From: Paraburkholderia sartisoli
Lineage (GTDB): Bacteria > Pseudomonadota > Gammaproteobacteria > Burkholderiales > Burkholderiaceae
NCBI RefSeq assembly: GCF_900107685.1
Contig: NZ_FNRQ01000004.1
Coordinates: forward strand, 372,001 to 436,000
Reading direction: 5' to 3'
DNA length: 64,000 bases
Position 1 is the first letter of the stretch; the number at the start of each line of letters is the position of its first letter. Below, in pieces: positions 20,264-28,793 of the stretch. The notes below the pieces were generated by a model. That model had not been told where the DNA came from and did no database searches. It worked only from the letters and a program-made list of their open reading frames with translations. The position numbers and the translations under genes are program-made.

Positions 20264-20887
20264 CTAGCGCTTGCGGAACACGAGACTGAAGTTGTTCGCG
20301 GGCATCGCCACCGGGTCTTCTCCTTCGAACGCCGCGGCAGCGGCCAGTTCCACGACGGCTTCCATATCGCGCACGCCCCATTCGGCGTCGCGCAGTCGCA
20401 ACTGCTGATCGAACGCCGCGTTGCTCGGTGCGGTATGCGCACCGTTGCGACGGTACGGCCCATACAGAAACAGCACGCCGCCGCGCTCCAGTATGCGCCC
20501 GGCGCCGGCGAAGAGCGCTTCGGTCGCGGCCCACGGCGAAATGTGGACCATGTTGATGCAGATGACCGCGCTCGCGGCGTCGATACCCCACGGCATACGA
20601 CGCACATCGAGCGCGAGCGGCGCGCGCACGTTCGCGAGCCCGGCATGCGCGATCCACGCGGCAACCGATGCGCGTGCTTGCGCATCCGGATCGCTCGGCT
20701 GCCACGTGAGCGCCGGCAGCGCAGACGCAAAATGCGTCACGTGCTGGCCGGTGCCGCTCGCGATTTCGAGCACGATGCCGCTTTGCGGCAGCACCTGTTG
20801 CAGCACGGTGAGAATGGGCTCGCGATTGCGGACGGCGGAAGGCGAGTGCTGTCGCAAGTTCGGCAGATTCGGGTTCGGTGTGTTCAT
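20264..20887 (-). CDS. DUF938 SAM-dependent methyltransferase-like protein
   Basis: A 207-residue class-I methyltransferase-fold protein of the DUF938 family. The SAM-binding glycine motif is VLEIASGTGQHVTHFA (residues 39-54). The conserved INMVHISPW and LYGPYRRNGAHTAPSN blocks are typical of the family, whose substrate is unknown. It lies 36 bases after the Sir2 gene on the same strand, so co-transcription is likely. Confidence 0.88.
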   Translation of the reverse strand: MNTPNPNLPNLRQHSPSAVRNREPILTVLQQVLPQSGIVLEIASGTGQHVTHFASALPALTWQPSDPDAQARASVAAWIAHAGLANVRAPLALDVRRMPWGIDAASAVICINMVHISPWAATEALFAGAGRILERGGVLFLYGPYRRNGAHTAPSNAAFDQQLRLRDAEWGVRDMEAVVELAAAAAFEGEDPVAMPANNFSLVFRKR

Positions 20888-20923
20888 CGATTCGGGAAGG
20901 TGCTGGGCGAGGTCATGGGCGGG

Positions 20924-21799
20924 TCACGTGTTTGCGCGGGCTGCGAGTTGCGCGGCAAGCGCGGTCAGCGTGTCCGCACACGGCGCGGCCACTTTCAGCG
21001 CCAGCAACGGGTCGGCGCGCGTCCTGCCGAGATTGATCGCCGCGACCGGCTTGCCGGCCTTTTCGGCCCAGACGCAAAAGCGATAGCCCGAATACACCAT
21101 CAGCGAAGAGCCGACCACGAGCATCGCATCCGCTTCTTCGAGCGCGCGCGCAGCCGACTCGACACGCTCGCGCGGCACGTTCTCGCCGAAAAACACCACC
21201 GCCGGTTTCAGCAAGCCACCACACACAGGACATGGCGGCACGCGAAACGTGTCGAGGTCGTGCCATTCGAGATGCGCGTCGCCATCGGCGGCGGGTTCGG
21301 CACTTGCATCGAGGAGCGCGGGATTGTCAGCCACGAGCGTGTGCTGGATCGTGGCACGCGCGTGCCGCGCACCGCAGTCGAGACACGTCACGCCGCCGAT
21401 GCTGCCGTGCAGTTCGATCACGCCCGAGCTGCCGGCGCGCTGATGCAGGCCGTCGACGTTCTGCGTCACGAGCGTCTCGACGTGTCCAGCGGCTTCGAGT
21501 TGGGCAAGCGCGCGATGCGCGGCGTTCGGCGCGGCATCGGCGACCACCGGCCAGCCGATCATGCTGCGCGCCCAGTAGCGCTTGCGGGAATGTTCGGCGC
21601 CGAGGAATTCCTGGAGCGTGATCGGCGGCGAACGCTTCCACTCGCCGTTTTCGTCGCGGTAGCCGGGGATGCCCGAATCGGTGCTGATCCCCGCGCCCGT
21701 CAACACGAAAAGCCGTGGATGACGCCGCACGAAATCGTGCAACGCGGCGAGCGCGTGCGGTTCGATGACTGGAGCGGCAGGTAACAGAGGTTCGTTCAT
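20924..21799 (-). CDS. Sir2-family NAD-dependent protein deacylase
   Basis: A 291-residue sirtuin removing acyl groups from lysines with NAD. Landmarks: LFVLTGAGISTDSGIPGYRD (NAD site), LVTQNVDGLHQRAG, the catalytic histidine in VIELHGSIG, four zinc cysteines (CLDC and CPVC), KPAVVFFGENVP, and VVGSSLMVYSGYRF. It is longer than the core of E. coli CobB and carries an insertion between the zinc pairs, typical of class II sirtuins. The start MNEPLLPAAP overlaps the stop of the small upstream gene by four bases (ATGA). Confidence 0.93.
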   Translation of the reverse strand: MNEPLLPAAPVIEPHALAALHDFVRRHPRLFVLTGAGISTDSGIPGYRDENGEWKRSPPITLQEFLGAEHSRKRYWARSMIGWPVVADAAPNAAHRALAQLEAAGHVETLVTQNVDGLHQRAGSSGVIELHGSIGGVTCLDCGARHARATIQHTLVADNPALLDASAEPAADGDAHLEWHDLDTFRVPPCPVCGGLLKPAVVFFGENVPRERVESAARALEEADAMLVVGSSLMVYSGYRFCVWAEKAGKPVAAINLGRTRADPLLALKVAAPCADTLTALAAQLAARANT

Positions 21800-22002
21800 G
21801 AACGGGTACGACGGGGTTTCTTTTCGCGCGCGACACGTGCAGTGCCGGCGCGCGGTGTGCGCTTCGCACGATGCCGCGCTTCCCACGCGGCGAGCGCGAC
21901 ACGATAACGTTCAAGCGCGGCTTCGTAAATATCGAAGATGCACGGATCGCACCCGCTGCCGCAACAATCCTCGAGTTCTGGCTGCGTGGGCGGCACCGGC
22001 AT
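21796..22002 (-). CDS. Oxidoreductase-like domain protein
   Basis: A 68-residue protein with the oxidoreductase-like (Oxidored-like) cysteine motif PELEDCCGSGCDPCIFDIYE followed by a basic tail (RAKRTPRAG, KKPRRTRS). In eukaryotes this module is an N-terminal piece of redox proteins; bacterial stand-alone versions have no known role. The ATG at 22002 lies behind GGGGACG. Its TGA overlaps the sirtuin ATG, so the two are translationally coupled. Confidence 0.82.
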   Translation of the reverse strand: MPVPPTQPELEDCCGSGCDPCIFDIYEAALERYRVALAAWEARHRAKRTPRAGTARVAREKKPRRTRS

Positions 22003-22191
22003 CGGGTCGTCCCCGTTCGAGGCTTGCGGCACGACGGTATCCGGGTAATGACAGGGATTGGACAGTATAGGGGGAACCCGCGCGGCGCGCTGGCCTGCCC
22101 CCGGCCGACGAACGTCGCGGTACCGTGCGGCGCCGCAATGAAAAAGCGGGCGATGGCCGCATCGCATCGCGTCGCGTCGCGTCAATCAGTC

Positions 22192-23661
22192 TCAGTCGTC
22201 GCAGCGTCCGAAGGGCGGCTCGAAACCGTCATCGTGGCCACGCGAACCACCATGCTCGTCGTGACCGTGCTGACCGAGCCGTTGCGGCACGTACGACGGC
22301 AGATCGCTCGCGTCGAAGGCAAACACGAAGAAGCGGTTCGGATTGTCGATGCCTGCGGGATGGTTCGTGTCCGTCACGGTCGCGATAAAGTCGTTGTCGT
22401 TGGCAAGAAACAGCGTGTGCTTCTTCACGCCGTTCACGACCACGTCCGGTCCGAACGCCGTGCCTTCGAGCTTGGCCGGAATGTCAGCCGGATTGAAACC
22501 GTGCGCGCTCAATACCGCTACCACGTCGATGAAGAGCGTCTTCGGAACCGCGAACGGCGCAAGCCCGCTTTCGCCAGCCGCATGCGTCACGTCCTGCGCG
22601 CCGCTCAGGTCGATGCGCGAGAGCTGTTTGAACGCCGCCGTCGAATCGTCGCCGAGACCCTTGCCGTCGCGTTCGTCGACGAGCAGTTCGTGATCGTTGA
22701 TCGCCACGACGTCGCTGATCGTCGGGTACTTGGGCTTCTTCGCGGTGCCGATGTTGGTCAACGGATACGCGTATTGAGTCGTCGCGCCCGTCGCGATGTC
22801 GATCTTCAGGATTCGCGTGTAGCCGCCATTCGTGCCGTTGTCCTGCAGCAGCGGACTTTGCATCGCCCCGAACAGCGTGCGGCCGTCCGGCGAGATCGCG
22901 AGCCCTTCCATGCCTTTGTTGGCGACGCGCCCCGACGTGTTCTGGCTGATTTCCTGATCGCCGAGCGCGCTCAACGTCGTCACCGCGAAGGCGTCCGGCA
23001 CCTTGATCACGCCCGTGCGTTCGCCGGTGCGGCGATCGAAGCGGTAGATGTACGGGCCGTATTCGTCCGAGATGAAGACGCTCGCGCCGTCGTTGCTCAC
23101 GCGAATGCTTTCCGGATCGAAGCGGGCGTCGCGCGGCCAGGTCGACAGATGCGTCACGTCGAAATTGTCGGAGCGGCCCGTGAAATACTGGGTGTGGTGT
23201 CGTGCGTTGAGCGCCGGCGCGCCGTTCGGCAGACCCGCCGCGCTGCCCGAACCGTAGACGAGACGATCGTCGCTGTGCAGGAGCGTCGTCGCGACGAGCG
23301 TGGGCGTGAGCGTCAGCGGCAATGCCGCGCCCTTCGCGGAAGGCGTGAGACGCATGCGCAACGTGTGGAAGCGGTTGATGTACGACGCGGTATCGTCGAC
23401 GGCCGCGTTGAACGGCACGGCGTTCGGGCCACGGTCCGGCACGGCAAGGAACGTGCGGCAGCCGGCGTACGCGATGCCCGAACCCAGACCGCCGAGCAGG
23501 TTGCCCGCGACGCCGTTTTCGAGCGGTGCGGCCGTCTCGGTCGAGCGGTCGGCCAGATGTCCATCCAGGCTGCCGGTGGCGACGAGGTCAGGGGCGGCAT
23601 GCGCCGCGGGCATCGCGAGTAGCGACGCAATGGCGATGGATAACAGTTTCGGCTGCGACAC
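22192..23661 (-). CDS. Esterase-like activity of phytase family protein
   Basis: A 489-residue exported beta-propeller-like protein. The signal peptide (MSQPKLLSIAIASLLAMPAAHA/APD) is followed by blocks typical of the esterase-like phytase family: FLAVPDRGPNAVPFN, FDPESIRVSNDGASVFISDEYGPYIYRFD, ANKGMEGLAISPDGRTLFG and NDFIA. A His/Gly/Asp-rich tail (HGHDEHGGSRGHDDG) ends the protein. The family is linked to phosphate-ester hydrolysis in name only; activity here is unproven. It is divergent from the deacetylase gene at 23988. Confidence 0.87.
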   Translation of the reverse strand: MSQPKLLSIAIASLLAMPAAHAAPDLVATGSLDGHLADRSTETAAPLENGVAGNLLGGLGSGIAYAGCRTFLAVPDRGPNAVPFNAAVDDTASYINRFHTLRMRLTPSAKGAALPLTLTPTLVATTLLHSDDRLVYGSGSAAGLPNGAPALNARHHTQYFTGRSDNFDVTHLSTWPRDARFDPESIRVSNDGASVFISDEYGPYIYRFDRRTGERTGVIKVPDAFAVTTLSALGDQEISQNTSGRVANKGMEGLAISPDGRTLFGAMQSPLLQDNGTNGGYTRILKIDIATGATTQYAYPLTNIGTAKKPKYPTISDVVAINDHELLVDERDGKGLGDDSTAAFKQLSRIDLSGAQDVTHAAGESGLAPFAVPKTLFIDVVAVLSAHGFNPADIPAKLEGTAFGPDVVVNGVKKHTLFLANDNDFIATVTDTNHPAGIDNPNRFFVFAFDASDLPSYVPQRLGQHGHDEHGGSRGHDDGFEPPFGRCDD

Positions 23662-23987
23662 AGTGATGTCTCCTGGTGTTCGGAACGGGTGATCAGGACT
23701 GGCGAACTGACGGGACCAGCGCGACCCGACGCATACGGCGACGGGCCGGATTGCAGGACAAGGCCGGCCCTGAAGAAACAGGCGAACAGCGTGAATAGCG
23801 TGGAACGGGCGAGGCAGAGGAAAGCAGCGGAACGACAGAAAACCGGTTGAAGCAAGGTACGTGACGCGTATGGCGAAAATGTGACGACGGACCCGGACGC
23901 GCGCAAATGGTATCTTTGGCTGTTCAGGCGCGGATTCGCGCGCACCCGCAAGCCCTCCCTCGCACGAGGAAGGTGGACAGAAGCATC
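23662..23987. other. Divergent intergenic region
   Basis: 326 bases between the phytase-like gene and the polysaccharide deacetylase. It carries a CTCCT ribosome complement for the former and GAGGAAGG for the latter. No gene, hairpin terminator or clear operator was seen. Confidence 0.4.
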
Positions 23988-24848
23988 ATGATCGAATCAA
24001 GTCCGGCCCCGCAGCGCGGGCCTCGCATTCCCTCCGTGCGCCGCTGGCGCTACGAAGGCTTTCCGCCCATGCTGAAGGCCACCATCGCCTGGCACGCGCT
24101 CGCGCTTGCCGGCTTCCTGAGCGCGCCCCGCGCATGGCCGTGGTGGCTCGCGTTCGTGATGATCAACCACGCGACGGTGACCATCGCCGGCTTATGGCCG
24201 CGCTCGTCGCTGCTGGGGCCGAACTGGACGCGTCTGCCTGCCCACGCAGGCAACGCCGATGCCATCGCGCTCACCATCGACGACGGCCCGGACCCGGTTG
24301 TCACGCCCCAGGTGCTCGACCTGCTCGACCGTTACCGCGTGCGCGCGACGTTCTTCTGCATCGGCGCCAAGGCGCAGCGCCATGCCGCGCTGACGCGCGA
24401 AATCGTCGCGCGCGGGCATGCCGTGGAAAACCACTCACAGGTCCACGTCCACACGTTTTCGGTCACGCTGCCCGGCGCGCTCAGGCGTGAAATCGAAGCC
24501 GCGCAGCAGACGTTCGAAACGCTGACCGGCGAGCGCCCCTACTTTTTCCGCGCGCCCGCCGGGCTGCGCAACGTCTTTCTCGAACCGGTTCTGGGGAAAC
24601 TCGACCTGCGTCTCGCGGCGTGGACGCGGCGCGGCTTCGACACGCGCGAGCGCGATCCGGCAATCGTTGCGCACCGGCTGCTCGACGGGCTCGCCGCCCG
24701 CGACATCCTGCTCCTGCACGACGGCAACGCCGCGACCACGGAGGACGGCGAACCGCTGGTGCTCGCCGTGTTGCCACACGTGATCGAAGCGGCGCGGCGT
24801 CGGGGCCTGCGCTTCGTCACGTTGCGCGAAGCGCGCAAGGTTGCATGA
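23988..24848 (+). CDS. Polysaccharide deacetylase (NodB domain)
   Basis: A 286-residue carbohydrate esterase family 4 protein. N-terminal hydrophobic segments (MLKATIAWHALALAGFLS, WWLAFVMINHATVTIAGLW, residues 25-65) anchor it in the inner membrane. The NodB domain follows: AIALTIDDGPDPVVTPQVLDLL carries the D-D metal/acid pair, and HAVENHSQVHVHTF carries the H-x3-H-like ligands, here N-H-S-Q-x-H. FFRAPAGLRNVFLEP is motif 3 and ILLLHDGN motif 5. It would deacetylate an N-acetylated glycan in the periplasm. The ATG at 23988 follows GAGGAAGG. Confidence 0.9.
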   Translation: MIESSPAPQRGPRIPSVRRWRYEGFPPMLKATIAWHALALAGFLSAPRAWPWWLAFVMINHATVTIAGLWPRSSLLGPNWTRLPAHAGNADAIALTIDDGPDPVVTPQVLDLLDRYRVRATFFCIGAKAQRHAALTREIVARGHAVENHSQVHVHTFSVTLPGALRREIEAAQQTFETLTGERPYFFRAPAGLRNVFLEPVLGKLDLRLAAWTRRGFDTRERDPAIVAHRLLDGLAARDILLLHDGNAATTEDGEPLVLAVLPHVIEAARRRGLRFVTLREARKVA

Positions 24849-24974
24849 AACCGGGTGGTGCCGCGACATGCAACGTGACGCGGTATCGGCGACACCGCGT
24901 CACGCCCACACACATACACGCGCACGGAACGGCCACCTGGAGCGGCGGCAATCCCGCACGCGCGGGTTCAGGCG

Positions 24975-25226
24975 CTACATCCGGCGCTTGACGAAACCGA
25001 CGATCACCAGCAGCACGATCGCGCCGACCACGGAAGCGATCCAGCCCGCCGCCTGGCCAGGCTGATACCAGCCGAGCGCGCGCCCCACGTAACCCGCGAT
25101 CAGCGACCCGACGATACCCACGACCATCGTCATGATGATGCCCATGCTGTCGTCGCCGGGCTTGAGTGCCCGTGCGATCAGCCCTATGACCAGCCCCACA
25201 ATCAGCGTACCGATGAGCGCAAACAT
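24975..25226 (-). CDS. GlsB/YeaQ/YmgE-family membrane protein
   Basis: An 83-residue inner-membrane protein with three hydrophobic helices and the family signature GLIARALKPGDDSMGIIMTMVVGIVGSLIAGYVG. Members are small general-stress membrane proteins without known biochemical role. The start MFALIGTL follows GGGAGAG, and an upstream in-frame ATG at 25280 lacks one. It lies 102 bases downstream of the DUF2252 gene. Confidence 0.93.
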   Translation of the reverse strand: MFALIGTLIVGLVIGLIARALKPGDDSMGIIMTMVVGIVGSLIAGYVGRALGWYQPGQAAGWIASVVGAIVLLVIVGFVKRRM

Positions 25227-25328
25227 ATAACTCTCCCGTTGAACCAGCTGTTGCACACGAATTTTGCCGACCGGGAACACGTCGCACGAGCGCGTTGATA
25301 TGCGAAGCGTGTTCCGCGACCAGCCACA

Positions 25329-26759
25329 CTACACACGAAAATCGGCGGCCATGTCCTCGTCGGTGCGCGCTTCGAGATCGCCGTTGCGACACGCCTTGAT
25401 GAATAGTTCGTAGTCTTTCTCGACCTGATCCGCGTAGGCGGAAGCATAGCCGACCAGCGCTTCCGCAAACTGGTCGCTGCGGCCGATATATGCGCTGATC
25501 TCGATGGCCTGACCGCTCGCCTTGGCGTGCGCCCGGGCCATGATCCAGCCGCATATGCGCGCGTACCCTTCCAGCAGAGTGTTGTCGAACAGTTCGATGT
25601 TGGCGGACAGCTTCATGTCGCGTAACTGGCGGACATAGAAGTGCCGTCCCATCGGGCCGGTTGTCCAGCCAAGGAAGATATCGCTGACGGCCTGCAGCGC
25701 ACGCTGCCCCCGCACGACGCGCTCGCCGTGATGGCGGATGCCCGCCGCCGTCCGGAAATGCTGCGGCGGCTTGAAGTACTGCCCGATCACCGACTGGCTC
25801 GCTTCCTTGATCTGCAGGAAGAGCGGCTTGTCGAGGTGGTCGGTGTTGAGCATCACGAGGCATCGCGTGCCGACGCTGCCCACGCCCACCACCTTGAACA
25901 CCAGATCCTGCGGCGCGAAGTGACGAAGCAGATTGCGCCGGTCGTGCGTGAGCGTCTTCAGGTAGTCTTCGTACATGCTGCCGATGAGCGAACGCCAGTC
26001 GCCCGCCGCCAACCCGTCGTCCTCCGGCTCGAACAGCGTGTTGTTGCCGCGCATGTGAAAGAGACCCGGCGGCGCGTCGCGTATGTGCCATCTATCGTCG
26101 ACGCGTTCAGCCATCTTCTCAAGCATGCTTTCGTGCGTGCGCGACGCCGCTTTTTCCAGACCGCGCCTGAGAGCGCGGCGCACCTCCGGCGAGACCGCCG
26201 TCTCGATCATCCGCTCGAACGTGATGCGGTCGTACCAGAGCTCGAGCGTGCCGTACCCGGAATACGTCCGCATCCAGTCGCGGTACGTGGTGGCGACCGT
26301 CATCACGAGTTCGTCGGCCGTGCTGCGGCTTAGCCGCATATGTCTTGCCGCGACGACAAAGCTCGCGGTCAGCCGCTTCAGATCCCATTCCCACGGGCCG
26401 TACGCGACTTCGTCGAAGTCGTTCAGATCGAACGCCAGTTGCCGCTCGGGCGTCGCAAAGCCGCCGAAGTTCATCAGATGGCCGTCGCCACAGATCGGCA
26501 TGACGATGCCCGTGTCCTGCACCTTGCTGAGGTCGTGCGCCTGAATGATCGAGGTACCGCGAAAGAACGTGAACGGCGACACCGCCATGCGCCCATACCG
26601 CAATGGCACGAGACGCCGCACGCGCCCTTCGCTGCTCTTCTTCAGCAGCGCGATGGGATCGCGGTCGAAATCGCCAACCGCACGATGGCTGGACCGTTTG
26701 CTATGTTCGCGCGCGGCGCGACCGGCCGCTTCCCGTTCAGCGAGAGTGCTCGACGTCAT
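25329..26759 (-). CDS. DUF2252 family protein
   Basis: A 476-residue cytoplasmic protein of DUF2252, an uncharacterised family that resembles atypical kinases. Conserved blocks: RMAVSPFTFFRGTSIIQAHDL, ICGDGHLMNFGGFATPERQLAFDLNDFDE (H-x-x-N and D-x-N/D motifs like those of aminoglycoside-kinase folds), GPWEWDLKRLTASF, KVVGVGSVGT and LFLQIKEA. The start MTSSTLAERE lies behind GGAGAA; a long upstream in-frame extension was judged spurious. Phosphotransfer is only suggested by these motifs. Confidence 0.88.
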   Translation of the reverse strand: MTSSTLAEREAAGRAAREHSKRSSHRAVGDFDRDPIALLKKSSEGRVRRLVPLRYGRMAVSPFTFFRGTSIIQAHDLSKVQDTGIVMPICGDGHLMNFGGFATPERQLAFDLNDFDEVAYGPWEWDLKRLTASFVVAARHMRLSRSTADELVMTVATTYRDWMRTYSGYGTLELWYDRITFERMIETAVSPEVRRALRRGLEKAASRTHESMLEKMAERVDDRWHIRDAPPGLFHMRGNNTLFEPEDDGLAAGDWRSLIGSMYEDYLKTLTHDRRNLLRHFAPQDLVFKVVGVGSVGTRCLVMLNTDHLDKPLFLQIKEASQSVIGQYFKPPQHFRTAAGIRHHGERVVRGQRALQAVSDIFLGWTTGPMGRHFYVRQLRDMKLSANIELFDNTLLEGYARICGWIMARAHAKASGQAIEISAYIGRSDQFAEALVGYASAYADQVEKDYELFIKACRNGDLEARTDEDMAADFRV

Positions 26760-27237
26760 GCATTTCTCCGGTTTCTTCGAATCATCATGGACTGGCACGC
26801 GGCGGCTGCCTGCCCGCTGCGGGCAGAACACCTGACCCGCATCGAACCTGTGCTCCGCGCGGCTCGCGCCAGCGCCGGCAGCGCCCCTGCGGCCTTGAGG
26901 AGCAGCATCGCCTGCCGGTATTAAATCCCGCGGCGAACGCCAGCGCAAGGGGCCGGACCATGGCGCATCACTTTGTGACAACTGGACCGTCCGGCCATGC
27001 GTCTCGCCATAAAGATCGATATGTTTATTTCGATTGTTTAGAATCGACACCGGACGGAGACAAAATTAACCGATCAGGACAGACCAGAACAGATGAAAAC
27101 GCCCTTTGCCTTTTCGGATACATCCCATTTCGCCGGCACGTCGTCTTGCCCAACACTTTCGCCCTTTCACAGGAACCGCGCGCACGCGACGCATCGCAGC
27201 GCGCACGCATCCATCGAACCGGCGAGCCTCTGACGAC
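26760..27237. other. Intergenic region, with a dyad near 27030-27047
   Basis: 478 bases without a supportable gene between divergent DUF2252 and lipoprotein genes. It contains an AT-rich zone at 27008-27070 and a perfect dyad TCGATT (27030-27035) N6 AATCGA (27042-27047), which could be an operator or a weak hairpin. No clear -35/-10 pair was fixed. Confidence 0.45.
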
Positions 27238-27786
27238 GTGAACCCTTCCCTCTTCGCCCGCTGCGGCGTGTTCGGCAGCGCGATGCTGCTGTCGGCGTGC
27301 TGCCTCTTTCCGGGCTACCGGCACAAGACCGACGCCATTCCCCACACCACGGGCTCCCTTACCGTCGCCCCCGCTTCGAGTTTCGCCTATGTGCCCGCGG
27401 AGGACGGCCGGCTTTCGCCGAACCGCATCCAGAACACGGCTTCGTCGAGCATCACGCTCAAGAAGAACATCGATGCGAGCGTACGCGATGCGGTTGCAAA
27501 AACGCTCACGCGCGCCGGCATCAACACCGCCGACAACGCGCGCATCCTGAGCGCGCGCATCGAGGTGTTCTCGGTGGAAGACGCGCGCTCGCCCGCATGG
27601 TGGACGTTGAAGATGCATTACGTGCTGACCGGAACCGACTCGAAACAGGAACTCTATGCGTCGACGAAAACCGTGCGACGCCAGTTCCATACGTTCACCA
27701 GCAATACAATCGCGCTCGAGGACACGGTGGCGGCCAACGTGTCCTCGCTGCTCGGCGATCCTGATTTCGTGCGCGTGCTGCATTGA
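27238..27786 (+). CDS. Hypothetical lipoprotein
   Basis: A 182-residue predicted lipoprotein with lipobox LLSAC at about residue 20. The mature part is beta-rich (GSLTVAPASSFAYVPAEDG, ARILSARIEVFSVEDA, WTLKMHYVLTGTDSKQELYAS), resembling small lipoproteins that assemble on the periplasmic face of a membrane. The family is not recognised. The GTG start at 27238 is the most plausible because it gives a proper signal sequence, but no strong ribosome site is seen and an in-frame start at 27106 exists. Confidence 0.62.
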   Translation: MNPSLFARCGVFGSAMLLSACCLFPGYRHKTDAIPHTTGSLTVAPASSFAYVPAEDGRLSPNRIQNTASSSITLKKNIDASVRDAVAKTLTRAGINTADNARILSARIEVFSVEDARSPAWWTLKMHYVLTGTDSKQELYASTKTVRRQFHTFTSNTIALEDTVAANVSSLLGDPDFVRVLH

Positions 27787-27931
27787 TCGAACGTTGATCG
27801 CGCATTGACCACGCATTGATCACGCGCGGCTTCGCCACTTCGGTACAATCGGCGAGACCTGTCTTGTGGCCCGTTGCCGGGTCGGTTGCACGGACCGCTC
27901 AGGCAACGGGTGCTCATCCTGCGAGCCGCTC

Positions 27932-28552
27932 ATGTCCTTTACCGCCTGGCTTTTCTTCCTGCCCGCCTGCTTTGCGCTGAACATGGCGCCCGGCCCCAAC
28001 AACCTGCTGTCGATCAATGTCGCGGCGCGTCATGGCTTCTGGATGGCCGGCATCGCGGGCACGGGCCGCCTCGTCGCGTTTGCCGCGATGCTCGCGTTGA
28101 CCGCCACGGGGCTTGCCGCCGTGCTGCACGCGTCGGCATGGGTGTTTCTCGGCATCAAGCTCGCCGGCGCCGGCTATCTGATCTGGCTCGCGGTCCAGTT
28201 GTGGCGCAGCAAGGCCACGACGTTCGAATCAGCAAAACACGACGACGCGTCGCTCTGGCGCCTCGCACGACGCGAATGCCTCGTCGCCGCCGGCAACCCG
28301 AAAGCGATTCTGGTGTTCACGGCGTTCCTGCCGCAATTCGTCGACATCACGCAACCGATGGTGCCGCAGTTCACCGTGCTCAGCGCGAGCTTTCTCGTGC
28401 TCGAATCGATTGCGATCGTGCTGTATTCCTGCGCGGGCATGTGGCTCGGCCGCTGGCTCACGCGCGCCGATGTGCGCCGCTGGTTCAACCGCTGCTGCGG
28501 GACGTTTCTAGGTGCGATCGGCCTCAGCTTCCTGCTCGCGCGTCACACCTGA
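27932..28552 (+). CDS. LysE/RhtB-family amino-acid exporter
   Basis: A 206-residue inner-membrane translocator with about six hydrophobic segments. Its family start MSFTAWLFFLPACFALNMAPGPNNLLSINVAARHG contains the conserved P-G-P-N motif, followed by GIAGTGRLVAF and NPKAILVFTAFLPQFVD. Members export amino acids or related metabolites by proton antiport. The substrate is unknown. It may share a transcript with the upstream lipoprotein, though a 145-base gap separates them. Confidence 0.92.
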   Translation: MSFTAWLFFLPACFALNMAPGPNNLLSINVAARHGFWMAGIAGTGRLVAFAAMLALTATGLAAVLHASAWVFLGIKLAGAGYLIWLAVQLWRSKATTFESAKHDDASLWRLARRECLVAAGNPKAILVFTAFLPQFVDITQPMVPQFTVLSASFLVLESIAIVLYSCAGMWLGRWLTRADVRRWFNRCCGTFLGAIGLSFLLARHT

Positions 28553-28607
28553 GCGCCATGCGCGGCAGAGCGCGCGCCGGATGCACGGCACGAACCGCGC
28601 GAACCAT

Positions 28608-28646
28608 AAGTTATTGCTAATGCATTCAGTCAATAACTTTAACTAT
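28608..28646. promoter_or_regulatory. Dyad and ACTTTAA-type element upstream of the PanE-like gene
   Basis: A perfect interrupted dyad AAGTTATTG (28608-28616) N14 CAATAACTT (28631-28639) of LysR-site geometry. It overlaps AATAACTTTAACTAT (28632-28646), an element repeated upstream of the LysR gene at 34077 and the small gene at 35118. It lies about 150 bases before the start at 28794. Confidence 0.6.
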
Positions 28647-28793
28647 CATCAATCGATGCATCCACTTATTCTCGAAACATCGTCCGGACTCGCCGCATGA
28701 AACGCGCAATGCCAACGTAACGGCACATCTCACGCGCGGGCACTGCACTTGCGGCAACGGACAGACAGCTTTCAATCGTCACTGGGGCAAACC

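Noticed and set aside
21871..23622. 583-residue open frame on the plus strand
   Set aside because: Antisense to the esterase-like phytase gene, with low-complexity Arg/Val/Ala composition and no recognisable domain.
26760..27050. N-terminal extension of the DUF2252 gene
   Set aside because: The frame stays open upstream, but the residues are not family-like and a good GGAGAA site precedes the internal ATG at 26759.
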